DNA of 64,000 nucleotides from Variovorax boronicumulans (lineage in GTDB: Bacteria > Pseudomonadota > Gammaproteobacteria > Burkholderiales > Burkholderiaceae_C): assembly GCF_029892485.1 (NCBI RefSeq), contig NZ_JARXVG010000017.1:41959-105958 (forward strand). The letters are read 5' to 3'. This document shows positions 8,130-18,012 of this stretch, piece after piece. The notes below the pieces were generated by a model, which was given only the letters and a program-made list of their open reading frames with translations, ran no database searches and was not told the origin of the DNA. A program made the position numbers and the translations under genes. Position 1 is the stretch's first letter, and the number at the start of each line of letters is the position of its first letter.

Positions 8130-9130
8130 GACACCGTCTCGCCCGCAGGTGCACGCCACAGGCCCGCGTGCTTCAACTCGCCCAGCGTGCGCGAGAGCAC
8201 GTCGCGTCGATAGGCGGCGATGTCGCGGCCCTCGTAGTCGTAGAACCCGCTGCCGCTCTTGAGGCCGAGGCGTCCTTCTTCGACCATGCGATCGACGATG
8301 GCTGGCGCGGTGTAGCGGCCCTTGTCGATCGAGGCCGACATCTCGCGGCTCGCATGGTGCAGGATGTCGCAGCCGCCGATGTCGATGAACTCGACCACGC
8401 CCAGCGCGGCGAAGCGCAGGCCGAGGCCGTAGCGCGTGGCCTTGTCGATTTCTTCGGCGGTGGCGGCGCCCTCCTCGATCATGCGAGCCGCCTCGTTCAT
8501 GACCAGCGCCTGCAGGCGCGGCACGATGTAGCCGGGCGAGGCGCCGCAGACCACGGGCAGCTTGCCGATCTCTTCCATCAGCGCCTTGGTGCGTGCGAGC
8601 ACGGCGGCATCGGTACCGGGATGGCAGCTGAGCTCGACCACTGGAATCACGTACGCCGGATTGAGCCAGTGCATGTTGAGAAAGCGCCCGGGCAGTCGCA
8701 CCAGCGATGCGAGTTCGGTCACCAGAATGCTGCTGGTGGTCGAGGTGAGGATCGCGTCGTCGCGGCAATGGCGGTTGAGATGCGCGAAGGCATCGCGCTT
8801 GGCGTCCATGGTTTCGGGGACGCCTTCGAACACCAGTTCGGCGGCGGCGAGCGCCTGCGGGGCGGCTGCGGCATTCACGAAGTCCACGCGCGCGGCGATG
8901 GGCTGGATCTGCGCCGCATCGATCACGCCGAGTTGCGCGAGTCCTGCGAGGCTGGCTTCGATCTCCGTTTTCGCTTCGTCGCGCAGGCGCTGCCAGGCTT
9001 GGTCGCTGCGCTGGCGCAGGTCGATCAGCGAGATGCGGTGGCCGGCATAGGCGAATGCAATCGCGATGCCGCGTCCCATGCGGCCGGCGCCGACGGCTGC
9101 GAAGCGGGGCAACGCGGGGTCATTCGCCAT
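8126..9130 (-). CDS. 3-hydroxyacyl-CoA dehydrogenase family protein
   Basis: About 334 residues. NAD-binding Rossmann motif FAAVGAGRMGRGIAIAF at the N-terminus, then the family segments TSTTSSILVTEL and MHWLNPAYVIPVVEL, and a C-terminal helical 3HCDH domain (ALVMNEAARMIEEG; GLGLRFAALGVVEFID). Single-domain size as in human HADH or PaaH rather than a FadB fusion. ATG 9130 has AGAGG 7 bases upstream and overlaps the preceding gene's stop by 11 bases; an extension to 9160 is possible but has no better ribosome site. Expected reaction: NAD-dependent oxidation of a 3-hydroxyacyl-CoA, in this locus perhaps an aryl-acyl-CoA; the substrate is inferred. Confidence 0.9.
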   Translation of the reverse strand: MANDPALPRFAAVGAGRMGRGIAIAFAYAGHRISLIDLRQRSDQAWQRLRDEAKTEIEASLAGLAQLGVIDAAQIQPIAARVDFVNAAAAPQALAAAELVFEGVPETMDAKRDAFAHLNRHCRDDAILTSTTSSILVTELASLVRLPGRFLNMHWLNPAYVIPVVELSCHPGTDAAVLARTKALMEEIGKLPVVCGASPGYIVPRLQALVMNEAARMIEEGAATAEEIDKATRYGLGLRFAALGVVEFIDIGGCDILHHASREMSASIDKGRYTAPAIVDRMVEEGRLGLKSGSGFYDYEGRDIAAYRRDVLSRTLGELKHAGLWRAPAGETVS

Positions 9131-10193
9131 CGTGCAGCCTCTGCTTGAGCTGTGCTGCACTCAGGTCGGCGAGGCCCAGGCTTTCGAAGGTGCGCGGACC
9201 ATGGCGCAGATCGCGGCCCAGGAAGCCGCCGACGATGGCCAGCAGGCCGTGTGCAATGGGCGCATCCACCCCGGCATAGCGCGCTGCCGAGGCGAGGAAG
9301 GCCAGACCGATTTCGGTGTCTTCGGTGATGTAACGGTGCGTGTGAAGGTCGATGTTCTCGCGCCAGTCGCCGGACTTGACGAGCTGCTTGTGCGCGTCGC
9401 CGTACATCCACCGGTCGTTGTTGTAGTGGTCGGCCAGCGGATAATGCGGCACGCCCTGTCCGAAGGCTTCGCGCACCGCCATGCGCTCGCGGTCGAGCCG
9501 GTCGGTCACGTCGCGCACCGCGCGCTGGGTGCCTTCGTTGTGGATGTCCCAGCGCTCGAAGTGTTGCAGCGGGGCGGCGTTCATCACCATCAGCGGCGGA
9601 TGGATGACAGGGCCGGCGTTCATCAGCGCGCCCGAAAGCGCGTCTCCGCAGCCATGCACGGCCGGGTAGGCCTTGCGGATCACCTCTATCGCCTCGGCCT
9701 CCTTACGCGCCGGGTAGACGCCGGTCGGCAAGCGGATCGCCCGGATCGTGACGTTCACTTCGCGCTCGCCGTGCTTGCGCGCGAGGTACGGCAAGGTGCC
9801 AGTCTCGGCCCAGGCCACGTCGGCGTGGTTGCCGGCCTGCTTCACTGTTCTCGCCATCACGTAGCTGCCGAAGGTGCCGGGCGGCAGGAAGACGACCTGG
9901 CCGTCGGCGAGGTGCGGAGCCATGGCGAGCGCGATGTCGTGCTGTGCGATGGCGGGGGTCGGAATGACGATCAGCTCGGCGTCCTTCAACGCCTTGGCGA
10001 TATCGGCGGTTGCGAGTGCGAGCGGCACCTCGCGCGAGCCATCGGCATCTTTCAGCGTGATGGCACCGGCTCGCACGACCGGCTCGAGCGCGGCGGCATC
10101 ACGACGCCACAGACGCACCTCGTGACCGGCTTCGGACAGGTCCGCAGCGGCTGCGTAAGCGCCGTGACCACCGCCAAGAATCGCAATTTTCAT
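9120..10193 (-). CDS. NAD/NADP octopine/nopaline (opine-type) dehydrogenase family protein
   Basis: 357 residues. N-terminal Rossmann domain starts MKIAILGGGHGAYAAAADL with the G-x-G-x2-A/G motif; the C-terminal part carries the octopine-dehydrogenase helical domain (MNAGPVIHPPLMVMNAAPL, with the conserved His). Family members reductively condense a 2-oxoacid with an amino acid, or oxidise opines. ATG 10193 is the natural start; the upstream in-frame extension covers the promoter. It is the first gene of the four-gene minus-strand operon and sits 64 bases or so after the predicted transcription start. An opine-type enzyme among indole-acetate-like catabolic genes is unusual; it may act on an indolic oxoacid or hydroxyacid. 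Substrate unknown. Confidence 0.85.
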   Translation of the reverse strand: MKIAILGGGHGAYAAAADLSEAGHEVRLWRRDAAALEPVVRAGAITLKDADGSREVPLALATADIAKALKDAELIVIPTPAIAQHDIALAMAPHLADGQVVFLPPGTFGSYVMARTVKQAGNHADVAWAETGTLPYLARKHGEREVNVTIRAIRLPTGVYPARKEAEAIEVIRKAYPAVHGCGDALSGALMNAGPVIHPPLMVMNAAPLQHFERWDIHNEGTQRAVRDVTDRLDRERMAVREAFGQGVPHYPLADHYNNDRWMYGDAHKQLVKSGDWRENIDLHTHRYITEDTEIGLAFLASAARYAGVDAPIAHGLLAIVGGFLGRDLRHGPRTFESLGLADLSAAQLKQRLHDGE

Positions 10194-10250
10194 GTTCGAA
10201 GTTTGAAAAGCAGATGTCGATGAACCGGCAGCCGCGGTGCGGACCGGGGA

Positions 10251-10265
10251 GTAATGCGTCATTAC
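10251..10265. promoter_or_regulatory. perfect inverted repeat, candidate operator of the opine-dehydrogenase operon
   Basis: GTAATG-CGT-CATTAC, a perfect 6+3+6 palindrome, followed at once by another ATTAC (10266-10270). It overlaps the predicted -10 box at 10264-10269 and extends into the initially transcribed region, which is the usual position for a repressor site. It does not match the palindromes beside the MarR gene, so a different regulator is likely. Confidence 0.45.
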
Positions 10266-10292
10266 ATTACTTTTCATCGATTCAGATGTCAA
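10264..10292 (-). promoter_or_regulatory. sigma-70 promoter of the opine-dehydrogenase operon
   Basis: On the minus strand a perfect TTGACA (10292-10287), 17 bases, then TAATGT (10269-10264), 4/6 to consensus. It gives a start near 10257 and a leader of about 60 bases to ATG 10193. The helicase terminator lies just upstream at 10335-10366, so this is an independent transcription unit. Confidence 0.65.
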
Positions 10293-10334
10293 TCAAACTT
10301 CGGTGTAGAAGCCCCCTCGAAAACCCGCAATGAA

Positions 10335-10366
10335 AAAGCCCGCGCTTCTTGCGAAGCGCGGGCTTT
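10335..10366 (-). terminator. rho-independent terminator after the RhlE-type helicase
   Basis: Perfect 14-bp stem (10335-10348 with 10353-10366), loop TTGC, GC-rich core GCCCGCGC, followed on the minus strand by a T run reading TTTTTCA. It stands 40 bases past the helicase stop. The opposite flank is also T-rich on the plus strand, but no plus-strand gene ends here. Confidence 0.85.
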
Positions 10367-10406
10367 CTTTTGGGGCGAGACGGCCGATCGGCCGCTCTGC
10401 AATGGA

Positions 10407-12350
10407 TCAGCGGGTGGGTTTGAATGCACGCTTTTGTGCATCGCGGGGCACGAACACCTTGCCCGGGCCGCCATGGCCTGCGCCATTGCCGCGCGGAGCG
10501 AAACCTTCGCGGGGTGCGAAGCCTTCACGGGGCGCGAAACCACCGTCGCCGCGGCCACCGCCGTGGTGACCTTGGCCATGGCCGCCGCGCGGAGCGCTGT
10601 CGCCCCAGCCCGGCTTGCGGCCGTAGCCTGCGCCACCACCGTTGTTGCCGCCGTCGTCGCGACCGCCGCCGAAGCCGGCGTTGTTGCCACCCTGGAAGCC
10701 GCGCGGGGCCTGGTGGCCTTGGCTCGGAGCCGGGCCGCGTGCGTTGCGGTCGTTGAAGCCGCTGGCGCCGGCATAGCCGCCGCCGTTGTTGCCGCGGTAG
10801 CCACCGCCGCCGCCTGCACCGCCATTGCCGAACTTGCGGTCGCGCGACTGGTTGTCGCCACGGCCACCGCGGTACTCGCCCATCGGCGGACGCGATTGCG
10901 GCATGCGCTGTTGCGGCTCGAGGCCGGCAACCACTTCAGCCTTGAACTGCTGGCGGCTGTATTGCTCGATGTCCATGATCTTGCGGCGATCGCGGAATTC
11001 GGCAAAGGTGATGGCCAGGCCATCGCGGCCGGCACGGCCGGTGCGGCCGATGCGGTGGGTGTAGTCCTCGGCCTTCATCGGCAGGCCGAAGTTGAAGACG
11101 TGGGTGATGGTCGGCACGTCGATGCCGCGGGCGGCAACGTCGGTCGCCACCAGGATCTGCACCTGGCCTTGGCGCAGCGCCATCAGGCGGCGGTTGCGCA
11201 GGCCCTGGCTCAGGGCGCCGTGCAGCGCCACGGCGCTGAAGCCTTCTTGCTGCAGGTCGTTGGCGAGGCCGTCGCACTCGACTTGCGTGCTGGCGAACAC
11301 GATGGCCTGGTTGATGCTGGTGTCACGCAGCCAGTGGTCGAGCAGCTTGCGCTTGTGCTGGCTGTTGTCGGCCCAGTACAGCGACTGCTTGATGTTGACG
11401 TGCTTCTCTTGCGGGCTGTCGATGGTGATGCGCTGCGGCTCGCGCATGACGCGCTGGGCCAGTTGCTGGATGCGCGGCGCGAAGGTGGCGCTGAACATCA
11501 TCGTTTGCTGGCGCTCGATGGTGAGCTGGTTGACTTCGGCCAAGTCGTCCGAGAAGCCCAGGTCGAGCATGCGGTCGGCTTCGTCGACCACCAGGAACTT
11601 GACCTGGTCGAGCTTGAGTTGCTGCGAGCGTTGCAGGTCGAGCAGGCGGCCCGGGGTGGCAACCACGAGGTCGGCGTTCTGCAGCTTGGCGATCTGCAGC
11701 TGGTAAGGCATGCCGCCCACCACGTTGGCGATGCGAAGGCCGCGGCAATGGCGGACCAGTTCGATGGCGTCGTGTGCGACTTGCTGAGCCAGTTCGCGCG
11801 TCGGGCACAGGATCAGGGCGCCGGGGGTGGCGGCCTTGAAATGACGGGTGTTGGTCGGGTCCTTGCGCTTGGGCTTCTTCGGGGCGGCTTCACCGCGGGC
11901 GGCGGCTTCGGCGGCCTGACGCTGGAATTCGGCCTTGGCTTCGGCTTCGGCTTCGGCCTGGCGCTTCAGGAGGGTGTGCAGCACGGGCAGCAGGAAGGCT
12001 GCGGTCTTGCCGGAACCGGTCTGGCTGGAGACCATCAGGTCGACAAAACGGGCCTTGCCGTCCTGGCCGGCTTCGCCACCCATGGCGAGCGGAATGACCT
12101 TGTCCTGCACGGTGGTCGGCTGGGTGAAACCCAGGTCGGCCACGGCGGCGATCAGTTCGGGGGCGAGGCCCAGGCGGATGAAGCCGTTGGGCAGGCTGGG
12201 TTCTTCGACCGCAGCGATCTCGGGGGCGGCTGCGTCGAGCGCCTCGAGGATCGGCGCTTCGGACATGGTGTCCACAGCGGCGGTGAATTCGTTGTTGGTA
12301 GAGGATTGCACAGGCGCGAACTCGCCCTGCGCTTCAAAAGCGTCGGTCAT
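10407..12350 (-). CDS. rhlE: DEAD-box RNA helicase, RhlE type, with long RGG-rich tail
   Basis: ATP-dependent RNA helicase for ribosome assembly and RNA turnover. About 647 residues. Motifs in order: Q motif (LGFTQPTTVQ), Walker A SSQTGSGKTAAF, VVDEADRMLDLGF (DEAD), MFSATF (SAT), TDVAARGIDV and HRIGRTGRAGRDG. The last ~160 residues are Gly/Arg/Asn-rich with RGG boxes and three tandem APREGF(APR) units, a likely RNA-binding tail. A ~35-residue KRQAEAEAEAKAE-type insert lies between motifs I and Ia. Start is taken at ATG 12350 (MTDAFEAQ); a TTG at 12416 or ATG at 12266 cannot be excluded since no strong ribosome site is seen. Assignment to RhlE rather than DbpA or CsdA rests on the core and tail style. 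Confidence 0.88.
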   Translation of the reverse strand: MTDAFEAQGEFAPVQSSTNNEFTAAVDTMSEAPILEALDAAAPEIAAVEEPSLPNGFIRLGLAPELIAAVADLGFTQPTTVQDKVIPLAMGGEAGQDGKARFVDLMVSSQTGSGKTAAFLLPVLHTLLKRQAEAEAEAKAEFQRQAAEAAARGEAAPKKPKRKDPTNTRHFKAATPGALILCPTRELAQQVAHDAIELVRHCRGLRIANVVGGMPYQLQIAKLQNADLVVATPGRLLDLQRSQQLKLDQVKFLVVDEADRMLDLGFSDDLAEVNQLTIERQQTMMFSATFAPRIQQLAQRVMREPQRITIDSPQEKHVNIKQSLYWADNSQHKRKLLDHWLRDTSINQAIVFASTQVECDGLANDLQQEGFSAVALHGALSQGLRNRRLMALRQGQVQILVATDVAARGIDVPTITHVFNFGLPMKAEDYTHRIGRTGRAGRDGLAITFAEFRDRRKIMDIEQYSRQQFKAEVVAGLEPQQRMPQSRPPMGEYRGGRGDNQSRDRKFGNGGAGGGGGYRGNNGGGYAGASGFNDRNARGPAPSQGHQAPRGFQGGNNAGFGGGRDDGGNNGGGAGYGRKPGWGDSAPRGGHGQGHHGGGRGDGGFAPREGFAPREGFAPRGNGAGHGGPGKVFVPRDAQKRAFKPTR

Positions 12351-12601
12351 GTAGATATCAATCTCAAACGCGAGCGCTGCCGTAGGCGGCGCCCCGTTGG
12401 TGGTTAAAAACATCAACCATCCAACGACATTCAGCTTCCGGCTAACGCCTGAGGCTGTGGCCCTTTTTGATCAGCAATTGCGATCGGGCGCGGTGTGCAA
12501 GATAGGGAGATGCAAGAGACGCTGATCTGTCGTCCTACGACATGTCAAATCAGCGAAGCCTGCGATTATTGCACGGCTTCGGGTTTTCACCTAATCTTTT
12601 G

Positions 12602-13198
12602 TCAATCAGTCAGGCGAAGGAAGGTGTCCCGGTAATGGGCGAGCTCCTCGATGGACTCGTGCACGTCGGCCAGCGCGGTGTGCGCCTGCTGTTTCTTGAA
12701 GGCGCTGTAGGCCGAGGGCTTCCAACGCTTGGCCAGTTCCTTGAGGGTGCTGACGTCGAGGTTTCGGTAGTGGAAGTACGCCTCCAGCTTGGGCATGAAC
12801 TTGACCAGAAACCGCCGGTCCTGCCCGATGGTGTTGCCGCACATCGGCGAGCCGCTGCGGGGAATGTATTTGGCGATGAATTCGAGCAGTTGCTGTTCAG
12901 CCGCAGCTTCGTCCAGCGTGGAGGCCTTCACCTTGTCGATCAGGCCGCTGCGGCCGTGGGTGCCCTTGTTCCAGGCGTCCATGGCGTCGAGCACGGCGTC
13001 GCTCTGGTGAATGACGAGCACGGGGCCGTCGATGCGGGGCGTGAGGTCGGGGCCGGTGACGACCACGGCGATCTCGAGCAGGAACTCTTTCTCGGGGTCG
13101 AGGCCGCTCATCTCGCAGTCCAGCCAGACCAGGTTCTGGTCGCTTTTCTTCAGGGTGGGCACGGCCGCGGGGGGCGTCGGGTCAAGGGATTCGGGCAT
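12602..13198 (-). CDS. orn: oligoribonuclease
   Basis: 3'-5' exoribonuclease that degrades 2-5-nt RNA and pGpG to mononucleotides. 198 residues, DEDDh superfamily: LVWLDCEMSGLDPE supplies the first Asp and Glu, MCGNTIGQDRRFL the second Asp region, and AHTALADVHES the His and last Asp. The first ~20 residues (MPESLDPTPPAAVPTLKKSD) are a Pro-rich extension relative to the E. coli protein. It is transcribed alone; the M48 protease diverges 60 bases upstream. About 250 bases separate its stop from the helicase start and hold no gene. Confidence 0.96.
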   Translation of the reverse strand: MPESLDPTPPAAVPTLKKSDQNLVWLDCEMSGLDPEKEFLLEIAVVVTGPDLTPRIDGPVLVIHQSDAVLDAMDAWNKGTHGRSGLIDKVKASTLDEAAAEQQLLEFIAKYIPRSGSPMCGNTIGQDRRFLVKFMPKLEAYFHYRNLDVSTLKELAKRWKPSAYSAFKKQQAHTALADVHESIEELAHYRDTFLRLTD

Positions 13199-13257
13199 CG
13201 CAGGATTGTCGCCGACGGCCCGCGCCTGCAGATACCGAGGGCTAAACTCCGCGCTCC

Positions 13258-14523
13258 ATGTCCTATTCGCTCATCTTCACCATCGCCTTCGCGGCCGCGC
13301 TCGTTGCAGGCCTCGTCGTGAAGTTCTGGCTCGCTTCGCGGCAGGTGCGCCACGTGGCACAGCACCGCGGCGCCGTACCCGAAGCTTTCGCGCAGACCAT
13401 CACGCTCGCAGCGCATCAGAAAGCCGCCGACTACACGATCGCCAAGGCTCGCTTCGGCTTGGTCGAGATGGCCTGGAGCGCGGCACTGCTGCTCGGCTGG
13501 ACGCTGCTCGGCGGGCTCGATGTGCTGAACAAGCTGCTGCTGGTTTGGCTCGGCGGCGGCATGGTCCAGCAACTGGTGCTGCTGGCCGCCTTCGCGGCCA
13601 TCGGCGGCCTGCTCGAACTACCGTTCACGCTCTGGCAGACCTTCAGGCTCGAAGAGCGCTTCGGCTTCAACAAGATGACCTGGAAGCTCTGGCTGGCCGA
13701 CACCGCCAAGTCGACGCTGCTCGGCGCGCTGATCGGCTTGCCGATCGCAGCGCTGATCCTCTGGCTCATGGGCGCAGCCGGCACGTTGTGGTGGCTCTGG
13801 GCCTGGGCCGTGTGGATGGGGTTCAACCTGCTGTTGATGCTGATCTATCCGAGCTTCATCGCCCCGCTGTTCAACAAGTTCAAGCCGCTCGACGACCCCA
13901 CGCTGAAGGCGCGCGTCACGGCATTGATGAAGCGCTGCGGCTTCGCAGCCAAGGGCTTGTTCGTGATGGACGGCAGCACCCGCAGCGCGCATGCGAATGC
14001 GTACTTCACCGGCTTCGGCGCAAGCAAGCGCGTCGTGTTCTACGACACGTTGTTGCGCCAGCTCAACGCCGGCGAGGTGGAGGCCGTGCTCGCGCACGAA
14101 CTCGGCCACTTCAAGCACCGCCACATCGTGAAGCGGCTCGTCGCGATGTTCGCGCTGAGCCTGGCCGGCTTCGCGCTGCTGGGCTGGGTCTCGACACAGG
14201 TCTGGTTCTATACCGGCCTGGGCGTGCAGCCGAACATGTCGCCGGCCGCGCCCAACAGCGCGCTGGCCCTGCTGCTGTTCATGCTCGCCGTGCCGGTGTT
14301 CGGCTTCTTCGTGGCGCCGCTGCCGGCGCGCCTCTCGCGCAAGCACGAGTTCGAGGCCGATGCCTATGCGATCTCGCAAACCAGCGGCGCCGACCTCTCC
14401 GCCGCCCTGCTCAAGCTCTACCAGGACAACGCATCGACGCTCACGCCCGACCCGGTGTTCGTCAAGTTCTACTACTCCCATCCGCCCGCCTCCGAGCGCC
14501 TCGCGCGCATGACCGCGGCGTGA
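13258..14523 (+). CDS. M48-family membrane metallopeptidase (Ste24/CAAX-protease-like)
   Basis: 421-residue integral membrane zinc endopeptidase of the CAAX prenyl protease 1 type. Zinc motif HELGHFKH (HExxH) near residue 280, with the third ligand Glu in KHEFEADAYA near 365. Several hydrophobic segments precede it (MSYSLIFTIAFAAALVAGLV; AALLLGWTLLGGLDVL; LGALIGLPIAALILWLMGAA) and another pair follows the HExxH helix, as in Ste24. In bacteria such proteins act in envelope protein quality control; no prenylated substrate is expected. It lies in a plus-strand run with the pterin dehydratase and rsgA. Confidence 0.9.
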   Translation: MSYSLIFTIAFAAALVAGLVVKFWLASRQVRHVAQHRGAVPEAFAQTITLAAHQKAADYTIAKARFGLVEMAWSAALLLGWTLLGGLDVLNKLLLVWLGGGMVQQLVLLAAFAAIGGLLELPFTLWQTFRLEERFGFNKMTWKLWLADTAKSTLLGALIGLPIAALILWLMGAAGTLWWLWAWAVWMGFNLLLMLIYPSFIAPLFNKFKPLDDPTLKARVTALMKRCGFAAKGLFVMDGSTRSAHANAYFTGFGASKRVVFYDTLLRQLNAGEVEAVLAHELGHFKHRHIVKRLVAMFALSLAGFALLGWVSTQVWFYTGLGVQPNMSPAAPNSALALLLFMLAVPVFGFFVAPLPARLSRKHEFEADAYAISQTSGADLSAALLKLYQDNASTLTPDPVFVKFYYSHPPASERLARMTAA

Positions 14524-14554
14524 CCATCGATCAACCCATTTCGCGAAGCCCACC

Positions 14555-14905
14555 ATGAGCAGCATGTTCAAACCCAAGGACTGGAAGAACCTTCCGCCTC
14601 GCCAGGCCCTGAGCGCCACCGAGATCGTCTCCGGCCTCGCCCAGCTCGACGGCTGGAAGCTCACCGGCGACGGTGCCGATGTCGCCATCGAGAAGACTTT
14701 CACCTTCGCCAACTACTTCGAGACCATCGCCTTCGTGAACGCGCTGGCGCTCGTGGCCCACACGCAGGACCATCACCCCGACCTGTCGGTGCACTACAAC
14801 CGCTGCGTCGTGCGCTTCAACACGCACGACGTGAATGGCCTGTCGGTCACCGATTTCGATTGCGCACGCCAAGCCGACGCGCTGGTCGCGAGCCCCGCCG
14901 CATGA
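14555..14905 (+). CDS. phhB: 4a-hydroxytetrahydrobiopterin dehydratase (PCD)
   Basis: Dehydrates pterin-4a-carbinolamine, recycling the pterin cofactor of aromatic amino acid hydroxylases. 116 residues with the family motif HTQDHHPDLSVHYNRC (active-site His residues) and the N-terminal DGWKLTGDG. It begins 31 bases after the protease and ends 12 bases before the rsgA GTG. No phenylalanine hydroxylase is adjacent, so the role is by family only. The start could also be the ATG at 14564 (MFKPKDW). Confidence 0.9.
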   Translation: MSSMFKPKDWKNLPPRQALSATEIVSGLAQLDGWKLTGDGADVAIEKTFTFANYFETIAFVNALALVAHTQDHHPDLSVHYNRCVVRFNTHDVNGLSVTDFDCARQADALVASPAA

Positions 14906-14917
14906 GGAAGCACGCCT

Positions 14918-15870
14918 GTGGCTAAGCCCGGCCGCGCCGCCTTCACTCCTGCTGCGCACAACACGGGGAAGGCGCATCACGACGGCCTCGTCGTTGCCAG
15001 CCATGGGCGTCACTGTCTGGTCGAAACGCCTACGGGCGAGCGGCTGATCTGCCACCCGCGCGGCAAGAAGAGCCAGGCCGTGGTCGGCGACCGCGTGCGC
15101 TGGCAGGCCACCGAGGACGAAGGCACCATCGAAGAGGTTCTGCCGCGGCGCAACCTCTTCTACCGGCAGGACGAGATCCGCACCAAGTCGTTTGCGGCCA
15201 ATCTGGACCACGTGCTGATCCTGATCGCCGCCGAGCCGGAGTTCTCCGAGCATCAATTGGCGCGCGCGCTGATTGCCGCCGAGGCCCAGCGCATCACACC
15301 GATCATCGCGCTCAACAAGAGCGACCTGGTCGAGCCCTTCGAGCGCGCCTGGGCCAAGCTGGCGCCCTACCGCCGCATGCATCACGGCGTGCTGCCGCTG
15401 TCTCTGAGGGCATCGGGCGAGGCGGACTATGCGTCGCTGATGAAGCTGCTGTCCGGCAAGTCCACCCTCGTGCTCGGCCCTTCCGGCTCGGGCAAGAGCA
15501 CGCTGACCAACCTGCTGGTGCCGGGCGCGACCGTGCTGACCCAGGAGATTTCGCAGGCGCTGAATTCCGGCAAGCACACGACCACGAGCACCACCTGGTA
15601 CTGGATCGACGAAGCCCGCACCACCGGCCTGATCGATTCGCCGGGCTTCCAGGAATTCGGCCTGAACCACATCGAGCCGATGCAGCTCGCCGGGTTGATG
15701 CCCGACATCGCCGAGCACACGGGGGACTGCAAGTTCTACAACTGCACCCACCTGCATGAACCCGGCTGCGGCGTGATCTCGAACGTCGAGACGCCTGCGC
15801 ACGCGGGCCCGATCAGCGCATCGCGCTACAGGATCTACGGCGAGCTGTTCGCCGAGCTGAGCCAGACGCG

Positions 15871-15877
<7 letters not shown>
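14918..15877 (+). CDS. rsgA: small-ribosomal-subunit biogenesis GTPase RsgA
   Basis: Circularly permuted GTPase that assists late 30S maturation. 319 residues: N-terminal OB fold (HHDGLVVASHGRHCLVET), then GTPase motifs in permuted order, NKSD (G4) before GPSGSGKSTLTN (G1) and DSPGFQEFG (G3), and a C-terminal zinc domain CKFYNCTHLHEPGC. GTG start 14918 has AGGAAG about 8 bases upstream. Its stop overlaps by 7 bases the stop of the convergent hisC. Confidence 0.96.
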
Positions 15878-16959
<1,082 letters not shown>

Positions 16960-16969
16960 GTCGCGCCGC

Positions 16970-17971
16970 TCAGCCAAGCAGACGGGCGAGCGTCAGCAAG
17001 GCCAGCAGCACCATCCACATCACGACCGAGCGCCAGACGAGGCCGACCACGCTGCGCAAGTGGCCGGGTTCGGGCTCGCGCCCGGGCGTGCTGCCGCTGT
17101 CGGGCCTGCGGTCATCGATCACGGATTCGCCGGCCTGTGCGCGCGACAGCGGATCGGTGACCGGAATGGGGCTCAGCGAGCCGCCACCCAGCCGCACGTT
17201 GACCGCACCGGAGGTGGCCGCCAGGATCACGCCGTCGTTCTCGTTCGGAAAGCGACGCGCGTCGTTGCGCCAGCAGTCGATGGCTTCCTCGAAACTGCCG
17301 ACCACCGCGAAGCCCAGCGCCGTGATGCGGGCGGGCAGCCAGTCGATCCCGTGCCAGGCGCTCTCGGCGGCCTGTTGCACGGAGACGCTCGACGGCTGCA
17401 CAGCAGCGCCGTTCTTGTGGGCCCAGTAGCGTGCGACAAACTCGCTCATCCGGTAGAACACCGCGCCGGCCGGTCCGAGGCCGATGGCGGCGAGCACCGA
17501 GAACCACGCCAACACACCGAACACGTGGCGATGCGCCGCGATGACCGAATGCTCGATCACGTGGCGCACGATCTCGCTGCGCTTCAGTTCGGCGGCATCG
17601 ACGCCCTGCCAGTGCGCGAGCAGCGAGCGCGCAAGCGGCTCGTCGCCCTCGTCGAGCGCGTCGCGGATGTCGGTGAAATGATGGCTGAATTGCCGGAAGC
17701 CCAGCGTGACGTAAAGCACCGCAATGCTCCAGAGCACCGCGAACGGCAGGCCCAGCGTCAGCACCAGCAGCCAGTGCACGCCGAGCGCCACCAGCGTGGG
17801 CACGAACACAGCGAGCCCCCAGGCGATCCATCCGTGGTGGGGCTTGCCCGCGTCGAAGTTGCGGCTGGTCCAGCGCGTCCACGCGAGGACGGTCCCGTAC
17901 ACGGGGTTGTGGGGGCCCAGCGGCCTCACCTGCTCGATCAACAACGCGCACAGGATGGCAAAGAAGCTCAT
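16970..17971 (-). CDS. CobD/CbiB-family integral membrane protein
   Basis: 333-residue membrane protein of the CbiB family (adenosylcobinamide-phosphate synthase type, joining aminopropanol phosphate to the corrinoid). N-terminal helix MSFFAILCALLIEQVRPL, then segments AVFVPTLVALGVHWLLVL and LPFAVLWSIAVLYVTLGF; a C-terminal helix SVVMWMVLLALLTLARLL. The soluble middle shows ARRFPNENDGVILAATSGAV, matching the conserved region where CbiB carries its active site. No other cobalamin gene is in the window, so a salvage role or a diverged role are both possible. It is followed by hisC after 10 bases and preceded 41 bases upstream by the Nudix gene. Confidence 0.75.
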   Translation of the reverse strand: MSFFAILCALLIEQVRPLGPHNPVYGTVLAWTRWTSRNFDAGKPHHGWIAWGLAVFVPTLVALGVHWLLVLTLGLPFAVLWSIAVLYVTLGFRQFSHHFTDIRDALDEGDEPLARSLLAHWQGVDAAELKRSEIVRHVIEHSVIAAHRHVFGVLAWFSVLAAIGLGPAGAVFYRMSEFVARYWAHKNGAAVQPSSVSVQQAAESAWHGIDWLPARITALGFAVVGSFEEAIDCWRNDARRFPNENDGVILAATSGAVNVRLGGGSLSPIPVTDPLSRAQAGESVIDDRRPDSGSTPGREPEPGHLRSVVGLVWRSVVMWMVLLALLTLARLLG

Positions 17972-18012
17972 CCTTCGATGATAGCGAGAGAGCCCGCAGG
18001 TTCAGACCGGGT

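Noticed and set aside
12417..12601. Possible small gene or riboswitch between helicase and orn
   Set aside because: No ORF with a ribosome site and no recognised aptamer; may be the helicase leader only.
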